Below are positions 6,405 to 13,390 of a stretch of 14,994 nucleotides of DNA, piece after piece (position 1 is the first letter of the stretch; each line of letters begins with the position of its first letter). Origin of the DNA: JAEXNA01 sp041676625. Its GTDB lineage: Bacteria > Vulcanimicrobiota > Xenobia > Xenobiales > JADMJV01. The notes below the pieces were generated by a model. It had not been told where the DNA came from and did not search any database. It worked only from the letters and a program-made list of their open reading frames with translations. The translations under genes and the position numbers were made by a program. The stretch lies in the NCBI GenBank assembly GCA_041676625.1, contig JBAYRN010000131.1, positions 1 through 14,994 of the forward strand, read 5' to 3'.

Positions 6405-8812
6405 ACCGGCAACTTCTAAAAAAACTATTGAGGGACTTATGGCTACGCAAAGGTTCTCTAGGTGCCCTTTCCTTTGTCTGCACCATCGGAGTAGCTTTTC
6501 TGGTGAGCATGTTCGGGGTTTATTACGACCTTCGAGACGCCCGGGATCGCTTTTACACCGACTACGCTCTGGCCGACTTCCATATCCAGGTCAAAGCTGC
6601 TCCGGAAAATGTCTTAGCTCGCCTCTCCACGCTCCCCGGCGTCGGTCGATTGGAAGGGGGCGTGCAATTGGAAGGGCGCACCGAGGTACCTGGTTTTCTC
6701 GATCCTGTCCAGACCACACTGGTGGGGATTCCCCGAGGAGGTAAGGTCTTCAATCGATTGCTGCCGCTCGCGGGTGGCGAGGTTCAAGAACTGGAGACGG
6801 GGGAAGCCTACACTTCAGCCGCCTTTTACGAGGCCCACGAACTACGCCCCGGTGACACCCTGGCCATCACCCTGCTGGGCCAACAAGAACGCATCCGCAT
6901 CGCCGGTGCGGTGCAATCTCCAGAGTGGGTCTACGTGTTGGCACCCGGTGGAGGGTTGGCACCTGACCCACTGCGCACCGCGGTTTTGTTTCTGCCGATC
7001 CGCCAACTCCAACAGGCGGGCGAATTGGAAAACAGCTACAACATCCTCATGGGGCGATTCTCCGAGGACGTCCGGGGTTATCCAGAAAGAGAGCACCTGG
7101 TTTTGGAGCGGCTGGAAGAGGAGCTTTCCACCTACGGAGTCATCAATGCAAGCCCCCGCTCCCAGTTCTTGAGCGTCCAGTTCTTGGAGAGCGACATCCT
7201 GGGCTTGAAGGTGAGTGCCTCCATCATGCCCACCCTCTGCCTCTTGATCGTGGCGGTCGTCCTCAATGTGGTCATCGGCAGGTTGGTGGCCGGCCAACGC
7301 ACCGTCGTGGGCACCCTCAAAGCTCTGGGATATCCAAGTCCCGCCATTACCTTCCACTACCTGGGATTCGGTATCGCTGTCGGATTGATCGGAGCGGCCC
7401 TGGGTTCGACTCTGGGCCTGTGGCTCCAGCGGGGTCTGCTCAGCCTCTACCGTACGATTTATGAGCTTCCCATCAAGGAGCCTGGATTCTATCCTGAACT
7501 CATCGGGGTTTCAGTGGGATTGTCGTTGTTGTTCGCCATCCTGGGCACCGGCTTTGGTGTACGCACCGCCACTCGGCTCTCGCCGGCTGTGGCCATGCGG
7601 CCTCCTCCTCCGGAAAAGGGCGGGCGCATCCTCCTGGAGCGAGGCCTCTTCAAGTATCTGTGGAGACTCCTCCCCTTCACCTTGAAGCTGATCTTGCGAG
7701 CCATCTTTCGAAATCCGTTCCGGAGCTTCGTCACTTTCGGGTCCTCCTTCATCGCCACCACCATCATGGTGGAGTCTCTGGCCACCGGCAGTGCCATTCA
7801 GGTGCTCATCGACCGAGAATTCCGCACCGCCCAGAAGCAAGATGTCACGGTTTTGCTGAGAGAAGCCCGGGATACGATTTCAGTCACTCGGGAATTTCAA
7901 ACCCTGCCCGGAGTCGAGCGGGTGGAGTGTCATTTGAACAGTCCGGCTCGGCTCTCGGCTCTTAACGGTAGCGGTGCTCAGCGCGAGGTGCTGCTCTCCG
8001 GACTGGCCCCCGATCCGATCCTGGAAAACCCCCTGCGCTTGACGCCCGCCATCGCCGAAGGATTCGACAATTCCGGCGAAGGGCTGTATCTAGCCCGCAA
8101 GCTCGGGGAAGTTCTGCAGGTCGACCGGGGGGCGCGCCTGGAGGTGGAACTTCGGAGCGGTTCTCGACGAACATACGAAGTACCGGTGGCCGGACTGGTC
8201 GACACCTCTCTGGGTCTGGGAGCTTATCTCCCGGCCCGTGAACTCTCCCGACTGATGGGAGAGACCGCGGTCACCAACAAGATCCTTTTGCTGGTGGCTC
8301 CAGACCGGCGCGATGCGCTGGTGGCAGAGTTGCGGCGGCGACCGGAGGTGCTCAACGTCACCTGGCGCAACGATTCGCTCCAGCAGATGGAGCAGACCCT
8401 GCAGCAGAACCTGGGCACCATGCTCTCGGTCATCATCGTTTTTTCCGGAGGTTTGGCCTTCGGAGCGGTCTTGAACACCGCGCTGGTCGCTCTATCCGAA
8501 CGGGAAAGGGAAGTGGGTACCCTGAGAGTACTGGGCTACACACCGATGGCCGTCACCTCCATCTTCAGCGGAGAGAGTCTACTCCTCAACAGTCTAGGGG
8601 TGTCGGTGGGGTGGGCCGGAGGCGCCGCTCTCACCTACTTCGTGACTCGAGCTTACGACACCGAGATCTTTCGCTTCCCTTTTGCCATGGAGCCTCAGAA
8701 CTTCGTCGTGGCCACCCTGGTGATGATGGTCTTTCTAGCCGCCTCCCAGGCCGCTCTCTACGTTTTCGTGAGGGGTCTCAACTGGCTGGATGTGCTGAAG
8801 ATCAGAGAGTGA
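6401..8812 (+). CDS. ABC transporter permease, duplicated FtsX/MacB-type, 8 predicted TM segments
   Basis: 803 residues. The start is TTG 6401, which overlaps the ATPase stop (TTGA), indicating translational coupling; no good Shine-Dalgarno precedes it. Two tandem units each hold one membrane segment, a large extracytoplasmic domain and three more membrane segments. Approximate segments: 19-42, 271-295, 316-340, 366-388, then 443-462, 671-695, 718-745 and 767-790. The loops (about 45-265 and 465-665) are the MacB_PCD-like periplasmic domains. The second half ends with the typical ALSEREREVGTLRVLGYTP coupling-helix segment; the first half has the related GQRTVVGTLKALGYPS. MacB and LolC/E carry one such unit and dimerise, so this chain probably works as an internally fused dimer with two copies of the ATPase. 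Confidence 0.92.
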   Translation: MNRQLLKKLLRDLWLRKGSLGALSFVCTIGVAFLVSMFGVYYDLRDARDRFYTDYALADFHIQVKAAPENVLARLSTLPGVGRLEGGVQLEGRTEVPGFLDPVQTTLVGIPRGGKVFNRLLPLAGGEVQELETGEAYTSAAFYEAHELRPGDTLAITLLGQQERIRIAGAVQSPEWVYVLAPGGGLAPDPLRTAVLFLPIRQLQQAGELENSYNILMGRFSEDVRGYPEREHLVLERLEEELSTYGVINASPRSQFLSVQFLESDILGLKVSASIMPTLCLLIVAVVLNVVIGRLVAGQRTVVGTLKALGYPSPAITFHYLGFGIAVGLIGAALGSTLGLWLQRGLLSLYRTIYELPIKEPGFYPELIGVSVGLSLLFAILGTGFGVRTATRLSPAVAMRPPPPEKGGRILLERGLFKYLWRLLPFTLKLILRAIFRNPFRSFVTFGSSFIATTIMVESLATGSAIQVLIDREFRTAQKQDVTVLLREARDTISVTREFQTLPGVERVECHLNSPARLSALNGSGAQREVLLSGLAPDPILENPLRLTPAIAEGFDNSGEGLYLARKLGEVLQVDRGARLEVELRSGSRRTYEVPVAGLVDTSLGLGAYLPARELSRLMGETAVTNKILLLVAPDRRDALVAELRRRPEVLNVTWRNDSLQQMEQTLQQNLGTMLSVIIVFSGGLAFGAVLNTALVALSEREREVGTLRVLGYTPMAVTSIFSGESLLLNSLGVSVGWAGGAALTYFVTRAYDTEIFRFPFAMEPQNFVVATLVMMVFLAASQAALYVFVRGLNWLDVLKIRE

Positions 8813-8833
8813 CAGATCCGTGGACGCCTCCAC

Positions 8834-10168
8834 GTGCCGTGGTATATACTGCCGACTGTGTTGATTCCTCGAAATACCTGGCCGGTGTTGCTGGCTCTAT
8901 GGCTGCTGGCCGGCTGTTCGGAGAAGTTGCTGGTGACCACCACCAAAGCCGAAACCCATCGCCTGGAGGTGAGCTTTACCGAGCGAGCGGAAACCGTGCT
9001 CCGGCGGGAGTACCCAGTGACCATGCCGGTCAACGGCCGGATCGACCGGATCGAACTGGAAGTGGGGGATCGAGTCAGTCGCGGGGAAACGCTGGTCCAT
9101 ATCGATCAACTGCCCGTGCGCCAGGAAGTAGAGGCCCGGGAAGCCGCCGTGGAGGCCACCAGATCGAGACAGCAACTCGGCTACGACACTAGCGTGGAAA
9201 GGGCCGAGGTGGCCCGGGCCCAGCGCGCAGTTCAAACCATCCAGGCTCGTTCCCAGCAGATGGACCCCCTAGTAGAAGCTGCCCAAACCGCTCTGGACAA
9301 CGCGCGACGAGAACAAAATAGGGTCACCAATCTGGTCCAGGGGGGAGCGCTCCCCGCCCAGGAAGCAGAACGGGCGCTGCTGGCCGTGGACCAGGCGCGA
9401 GCCACCCTTTCTGCCAGACAAAGTGAACGCCAGGCCATTTCCCAGGAACTGGCCCAGGCTCGAGCCGTCGTCTCGGCCGCCCAGGCGATCCTGCAGCGTA
9501 AACTCGAAGAGGCTCGGGCCCAGACTTCGACCATCGCCGAGGCCCAGGTGAGAAAAGAGCAGGCGACCTATACCCTGGAAAAGAGCCGCATCACCTCCCC
9601 CATCGATGGACTGGTGCTTTCCCGAACGGAACGAGGTCCCAAGGAACTACCGGCCGGGTCTCCCCTGCTCACCCTGGGACGACTCGAAGATCTGGAGGTC
9701 CGGTGTGAAGTGCTGAGTCAGGATGCCCTCCGAATTTCCCGAGGAACCGCGGTTTTTCTAGACGCAGGCAGCGCCTACTCGGAAACGCTGAAGGGGGAGG
9801 TGCGTCTGAAGGAACCCCAGGGATTCACCAAGCGCTCCAGCCTGGGGGTTGAGCAGCAGCGAGTGGTGGTCCTGGTCAGCCTTCAAGACCCGCCCGAAAG
9901 TCTGGGAGCCGGATACGAGTTATGGGCACGTTTTTTGGTCGATCAGAAGACTGCTCTCACCCTGCCTCAATCGTGTTTCGTGCGGGACAAACAGGATTAT
10001 TTTGTATGGAAGATCACCCCCCAGAACACCCTGAAAAAAACCACCGTGGAGGTGGGAACCCGGGGTGATGAACTGTGGGAGATTCTCGGTGACACGATCA
10101 ATGAGGGCGATCGGGTGGTACTGACCCCCAGCGATGAACTGGTAGAAGGCGTGGAGATTGAAGTTTAA
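8834..10168 (+). CDS. Periplasmic adaptor (membrane fusion) lipoprotein, HlyD/MacA type
   Basis: 444 residues from GTG 8834; in-frame GTG 8858 or TTG 8861 would give a more compact signal peptide, and no site has a convincing Shine-Dalgarno. The N-terminus is a lipoprotein signal with lipobox LLAGC (C28). Next come the first half of the barrel-sandwich/lipoyl domain (MPVNGRIDRIELEVGDRVSR), a long Ala/Gln/Glu/Arg-rich coiled-coil hairpin (about 95-245), the second lipoyl half (SRITSPIDGLVLSRTERGPK), a beta-barrel and a membrane-proximal domain. Such adaptors link an ABC permease to an outer-membrane channel. It lies 21 bp after the permease and completes the exporter operon. No TolC-type channel gene is in the window, so the channel must be encoded elsewhere or not used. 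Confidence 0.92.
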   Translation: MPWYILPTVLIPRNTWPVLLALWLLAGCSEKLLVTTTKAETHRLEVSFTERAETVLRREYPVTMPVNGRIDRIELEVGDRVSRGETLVHIDQLPVRQEVEAREAAVEATRSRQQLGYDTSVERAEVARAQRAVQTIQARSQQMDPLVEAAQTALDNARREQNRVTNLVQGGALPAQEAERALLAVDQARATLSARQSERQAISQELAQARAVVSAAQAILQRKLEEARAQTSTIAEAQVRKEQATYTLEKSRITSPIDGLVLSRTERGPKELPAGSPLLTLGRLEDLEVRCEVLSQDALRISRGTAVFLDAGSAYSETLKGEVRLKEPQGFTKRSSLGVEQQRVVVLVSLQDPPESLGAGYELWARFLVDQKTALTLPQSCFVRDKQDYFVWKITPQNTLKKTTVEVGTRGDELWEILGDTINEGDRVVLTPSDELVEGVEIEV

Positions 10169-10192
10169 GGTGCCTCTCAGAGAGTCGAACTA

Positions 10193-10206
10193 TCTTTACG
10201 TAAAGA
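10193..10206. promoter_or_regulatory. 14-bp perfect palindrome upstream of the sulfatase
   Basis: TCTTTACGTAAAGA is self-complementary and lies 35 bp before the sulfatase ATG, in the 72-bp gap after the adaptor gene. Nearby CTCTC/GAGAG (10174-10184) forms a second small inverted repeat. No T tract follows, so a terminator is unlikely; an operator for a dimeric regulator is possible. Confidence 0.35.
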
Positions 10207-10240
10207 AAGGAACCCCAGGGAAGCGCTCGTATAGGGCGGC

Positions 10241-12184
10241 ATGGTTTCAAGACGTAATTTACTCAAAGGTATCTTTTCATCGGCTATTCTGGGCCCGCTA
10301 GCAGTCACTGCAGCTGGCTGCGGAGACAATCTTCCCGAGCTGGTCTTCACCAACAACGGTGGTGGAAGCAATAGGCGCCCCAACATCTTGTTGGTGATGT
10401 GCGATCAGTTGCGACTGATCTCGCCGGGGTACCCCAGCGACAAAGGTGAGGTCCCGGCCGTACGTGAAATCACAAGCTTCGCCAAAGAACTTAGCCCAGG
10501 CAATCCATTCGCCGAATTATTCAAAGGCTTCACCCGCCTCCGCAAAAACGCGGTCGTGGCCCGAACTCACTACATCGCCTCAGCCGCTTGTTCGCCCAGT
10601 CGTACCAGCATGATGACCGGGCAGTACCCCAGCCTCCACGGGGTGACTCAGGTTTATGGGACGTTCAAAGATGCAACGGAAGTGCAGTTCTTGGACCCAA
10701 ATGGTGTACCCACCATCGGCGACTGGTTTGAAGCAGCCGGATACGAATCTTACTATATGGGCAAATGGCACGTTTCCGAGCCGCCGGCCCCGTACGACCT
10801 GACCCCCTGGGGGTTCCGCGGCTACGAGAGCTCCGGACCAGAGCCTCACGGTTCAGACCCCGACAATCTGGGCACCTTTCGCGATCCGGGTTTCGGCGAC
10901 ATCGTCACTGACTTTCTAAACGATCGGGATCCCAACTCCGATCAGCCCTGGTTTGCCGTGGCCTCGTTCGTCAACCCCCACGACATCGTGGCATATCCGC
11001 TCCCTTTCTTTAGTCCTCAGTTCGGAACCGGCCAGGGCTTTGTAACCCCGGGTACCCCGCCGGTCACCCAACCTCAGCCGATCCCTGGCCCGAATCAAGA
11101 CTCCTTCCCCAACAGCGAAGGGCTGGTCTTGGACCTGAACCCCGAGGGTTTCCCCCAAGACACGTTCAACGAACCCCCCAACCTGGATGAGGATCTCAGC
11201 ACCAAACCTGAGTGCCAGTTCGACTACGCCTTCAAGATGCAACTGGCCCTGGAAGCCCTGTTCCCTCAAATCGTCGGACAAACTCTGCCCTTCCCTTTTC
11301 AGTTGGACCCCGATTTTCGAGATTGGGTCAAGCGCTACGGACAGTTCTATGTCTATCTCCAGTATCTGGCCGACCTGGAAGTCCGACGGGTCATGGAGAC
11401 ACTGGACGCTAAAGGGCTGACCGACAACACCATCGTGGTCTTCACCTCCGACCACGGAGAGTACCTGTGCTCCCACGGGACCATGATCGAAAAATGGCAT
11501 GCCGCCTACGATGAAGTAACGCGTGTGGCCATGGTGGTCTCCTCTCCCCTGGTCAATCAAGATCCCGACAACATCATCGAAGTGACCACCCCTACCAGTC
11601 ATATCGATCTCGTGCCTACCCTGCTCGGTCTGGCCGGGATCCACGGAGAAGAGTTGGAGAAAGCCGCCCAGGTCATTCGAGAAAACGGACATACTCAGGT
11701 CCGAGAGTTGCCCGGCGCCGACCTCACCGGCGTGCTTTTGGGCCGAGAGACCCTCGATCGAAAAGCTGTCCTGTTTACCACCGACGACCAGATCACCGAA
11801 CTACCGGAAGGGATCGACACTCCTCTCAAACAGGAAGAATACGATCGTTACCTCAACAAGGTCCAACACACGATCAACATACGAAATGTGCCCCTAACCC
11901 CAGGGCCCGTACGCCAGCCAAACTCCGTTCGTAGCCTGGTGGATGGAGTTTGGAAGCTCAATCGCTACCTGGATCCACGAGGCGTGGAGGCAGACCAATG
12001 GGAGATGTACCACCTTACCAGCGACCCTCTGGAAAACATAAACCTGGTAGACTTCCGTACCGGTGAACTTCGAACCGGGATCAGTGTACCCGGGCTCACT
12101 CTGACAGAACTTGAAGCAAAACGAGTAGAGCTGAGCGCCGAACTCGCAGCTCAAGAAAATCAGATGCAGTTGACGCCGGTGTAA
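10241..12184 (+). CDS. Sulfatase (type I, formylglycine-dependent), Tat-exported, possibly lipidated
   Basis: 647 residues. These enzymes hydrolyse sulfate esters, usually of polysaccharides or aryl compounds, outside the cytoplasm. The N-terminus has a twin-arginine signal (SRRNLLKG, residues 3-10), a hydrophobic core and a weak lipobox-like AAGC (C27) followed by a G/N-rich linker. The sulfatase domain starts at RPNILLVMCDQLR (D55 metal ligand). CSPSR (C117) is the formylglycine motif, inside AACSPSRTSMMTGQYPSLHG. Further landmarks are GKWHV, a region with NPHD, and FTSDHGEYLCSHG (D404, H405). The Cys-type motif needs a separate maturation enzyme (FGE or anSME), not seen here. It is somewhat long for the family; a Pro/Asn-rich stretch near 265-330 looks like a loop insertion. 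It lies 72 bp after the exporter operon and may have its own promoter. The substrate cannot be read from sequence. Confidence 0.95.
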   Translation: MVSRRNLLKGIFSSAILGPLAVTAAGCGDNLPELVFTNNGGGSNRRPNILLVMCDQLRLISPGYPSDKGEVPAVREITSFAKELSPGNPFAELFKGFTRLRKNAVVARTHYIASAACSPSRTSMMTGQYPSLHGVTQVYGTFKDATEVQFLDPNGVPTIGDWFEAAGYESYYMGKWHVSEPPAPYDLTPWGFRGYESSGPEPHGSDPDNLGTFRDPGFGDIVTDFLNDRDPNSDQPWFAVASFVNPHDIVAYPLPFFSPQFGTGQGFVTPGTPPVTQPQPIPGPNQDSFPNSEGLVLDLNPEGFPQDTFNEPPNLDEDLSTKPECQFDYAFKMQLALEALFPQIVGQTLPFPFQLDPDFRDWVKRYGQFYVYLQYLADLEVRRVMETLDAKGLTDNTIVVFTSDHGEYLCSHGTMIEKWHAAYDEVTRVAMVVSSPLVNQDPDNIIEVTTPTSHIDLVPTLLGLAGIHGEELEKAAQVIRENGHTQVRELPGADLTGVLLGRETLDRKAVLFTTDDQITELPEGIDTPLKQEEYDRYLNKVQHTINIRNVPLTPGPVRQPNSVRSLVDGVWKLNRYLDPRGVEADQWEMYHLTSDPLENINLVDFRTGELRTGISVPGLTLTELEAKRVELSAELAAQENQMQLTPV

Positions 12185-12217
12185 CGATTTCAGACATATT
12201 TCAGGCATCTCTGAGAC

Positions 12218-12223
12218 TATAAT
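12218..12223 (+). promoter_or_regulatory. Consensus -10 promoter element before the phosphodiesterase gene
   Basis: TATAAT is a perfect -10 hexamer, 53 bp upstream of the ATG at 12277 and shortly after the sulfatase stop. No recognisable -35 lies at 16-18 bp, so an activator may be needed, or the match may be fortuitous. The sequence before it is AT-rich (12187-12202). Confidence 0.5.
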
Positions 12224-12266
12224 GGTGTCACTCACCGCGAACTCACCGACGCAAAACACTGCTGTT

Positions 12267-12270
12267 GGAG
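12267..12270 (+). promoter_or_regulatory. Ribosome binding site that fixes the phosphodiesterase start
   Basis: GGAG lies 6 nt before ATG 12277. The in-frame TTG at 12265 overlaps this site and so cannot be the start. Confidence 0.75.
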
Positions 12271-12276
12271 ATAGTC

Positions 12277-13164
12277 ATGATCAAAGAAGTTCGCATATCG
12301 CTACCCGGAAGTGGCTCCTTTCTCCCGAACTTCGGGTCTAAAGCCCCGGTAAAGCGCCTGCTCGGCGATCCCCTCGAGAAGCTGAAGGATACCGTGAGAG
12401 ACGTGATCACCAACATCGTGCCCAAAGAGACGCCCTCCATTCCGTCCATTGATTTCGGCAAGAAAGGACGCGATATCTTGGAGGGCTCTCTTTTCATCAG
12501 AGAGTTTCTGGGAAGTCTTGCCTCCGGCCGGAAATCGGGCGGACCCCGGCCGCAAGCCAAAAACGAAAGCGGCAGCAAAATCCCGGGTGGTCCCGAACTT
12601 TACCGCAAAGGCGAAGGAATGTATCACAAGGGTGCACCCGGGGCCCCGGACACCTACGCTTTTGAAAATAGCCCGGCCGGTATCAAGTTTGCTGCTGAAA
12701 ACGGTTACGAATCCATCGACATCGACATGCTCATCACCAAAGATGGGGTGCCGGTGGCCACCCATTACGCCAGACCAATGGAGAAGGACGGTTTTTACGA
12801 CCCCCAGGGCAAACTCGCTCCCAACACCCGGGTCAGCGAAATGACCCTGGCCGAAGTAAGGCGACTTCGCAATAAGGATGGTGAATCCCAGATCTATTCG
12901 CTCTCGACTATGGTCGAACTCTTGAAAAAACACGGAATCGCCGGTGACCTGGAAGCCAAGAACGACCCCCGATTCGCCGACGACCAAATGATGGGCCAGA
13001 TCGCCGACCTGGTCCGGAACGCCGGGATCAGCGCCAACCTGAAGACTATCGACTACGGACCCCAGGCCTATCAGGTCCTGGAAGCCGCCCAAAGACAAGG
13101 CTTCTGGGTCCGTACCGCCGCCGGCAACGAACATAAAGCCAGACACTTTGGCTACGGAGCATAG
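12277..13164 (+). CDS. Glycerophosphodiester phosphodiesterase-like protein with N-terminal extension and short C-terminus
   Basis: 295 residues from ATG 12277. The GDPD family hydrolyses glycerophosphodiesters to glycerol-3-phosphate and an alcohol in a metal-dependent TIM barrel. Matches start only at residue 113: H117 in YHKG (usually HRG), E130-N131 (the ENT/ENS signature), D148 and D150 in SIDIDM (usually ELD), TKDGVPVATH with second catalytic H163, and E226/K228 in LEAK. The first 110 residues (basic, P/G/K-rich, two likely short helices, no signal peptide) match nothing I recognise. The C-terminus stops after the strand FWVRTA; the usual closing GVDGIITD-type strand is absent, so the barrel may be incomplete. 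It could be a diverged or impaired GDPD, or a related phospholipase-D-like TIM-barrel enzyme. The stop lies 6 bp before the 13171 palindromic element. Confidence 0.78.
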   Translation: MIKEVRISLPGSGSFLPNFGSKAPVKRLLGDPLEKLKDTVRDVITNIVPKETPSIPSIDFGKKGRDILEGSLFIREFLGSLASGRKSGGPRPQAKNESGSKIPGGPELYRKGEGMYHKGAPGAPDTYAFENSPAGIKFAAENGYESIDIDMLITKDGVPVATHYARPMEKDGFYDPQGKLAPNTRVSEMTLAEVRRLRNKDGESQIYSLSTMVELLKKHGIAGDLEAKNDPRFADDQMMGQIADLVRNAGISANLKTIDYGPQAYQVLEAAQRQGFWVRTAAGNEHKARHFGYGA

Positions 13165-13170
13165 CCCCTC

Positions 13171-13332
13171 GGAGCGTGTCGGAGTAGTCTCCCATCGCAG
13201 AGGCTCGTTCATTATTGTCCATGCGAATAGCTCATTTCACCCGAATATAGCCCCATATTAGGGCAAAAATTCACTATCCGCCTGAACAAAATGTCCTTCG
13301 CTCTGCTCGGTCCGACTACTCCGACACGCTCC
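13171..13332. repeat. 162-bp nested palindrome (MITE-like or structured-RNA element)
   Basis: The outer arms GGAGCGTGTCGGAGTAGTC (13171-13189) and its exact reverse complement (13314-13332) are perfect over 19 bp. Inside, GCAGAG (13197-13202) pairs with CTCTGC (13301-13306), and a central hairpin (13240-13263) sits at the middle. All three share the axis 13251.5, and more scattered complementarity lies between them. No transposase ORF and no flanking target duplication are seen. This fits a non-autonomous miniature inverted-repeat element or a long hairpin RNA in the P450 leader. The copy number elsewhere is unknown. Confidence 0.8.
13240..13263. repeat. Central hairpin of the palindromic element
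   Basis: CCC-G-AATAT pairs with ATATT-A-GGG (one G/A mismatch) around a 6-nt loop (AGCCCC). It is not followed by a T tract on either strand, so it is not an intrinsic terminator. Confidence 0.65.
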
Positions 13333-13362
13333 TTGAAGATAAGATCAACGTCTCAAGGAGCG
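13327..13362. repeat. 10-bp inverted repeat overlapping the right arm of the large palindrome
   Basis: CGCTCCTTGA (13327-13336) and TCAAGGAGCG (13353-13362) are perfect complements around a 16-nt loop. CGCTCC belongs to both this hairpin and the large palindrome, so the two structures exclude each other. The AAGGAG at 13355-13360 would be buried in this stem, 30 nt before the P450 ATG. Confidence 0.65.
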
Positions 13363-13390
13363 ACCTGGAGCCCACGCGAAATCAACCGCC

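Noticed and set aside
13240..13263. Central hairpin as an intrinsic terminator for the phosphodiesterase gene
   Set aside because: No T tract follows on either strand, and it sits exactly at the axis of a larger palindrome.
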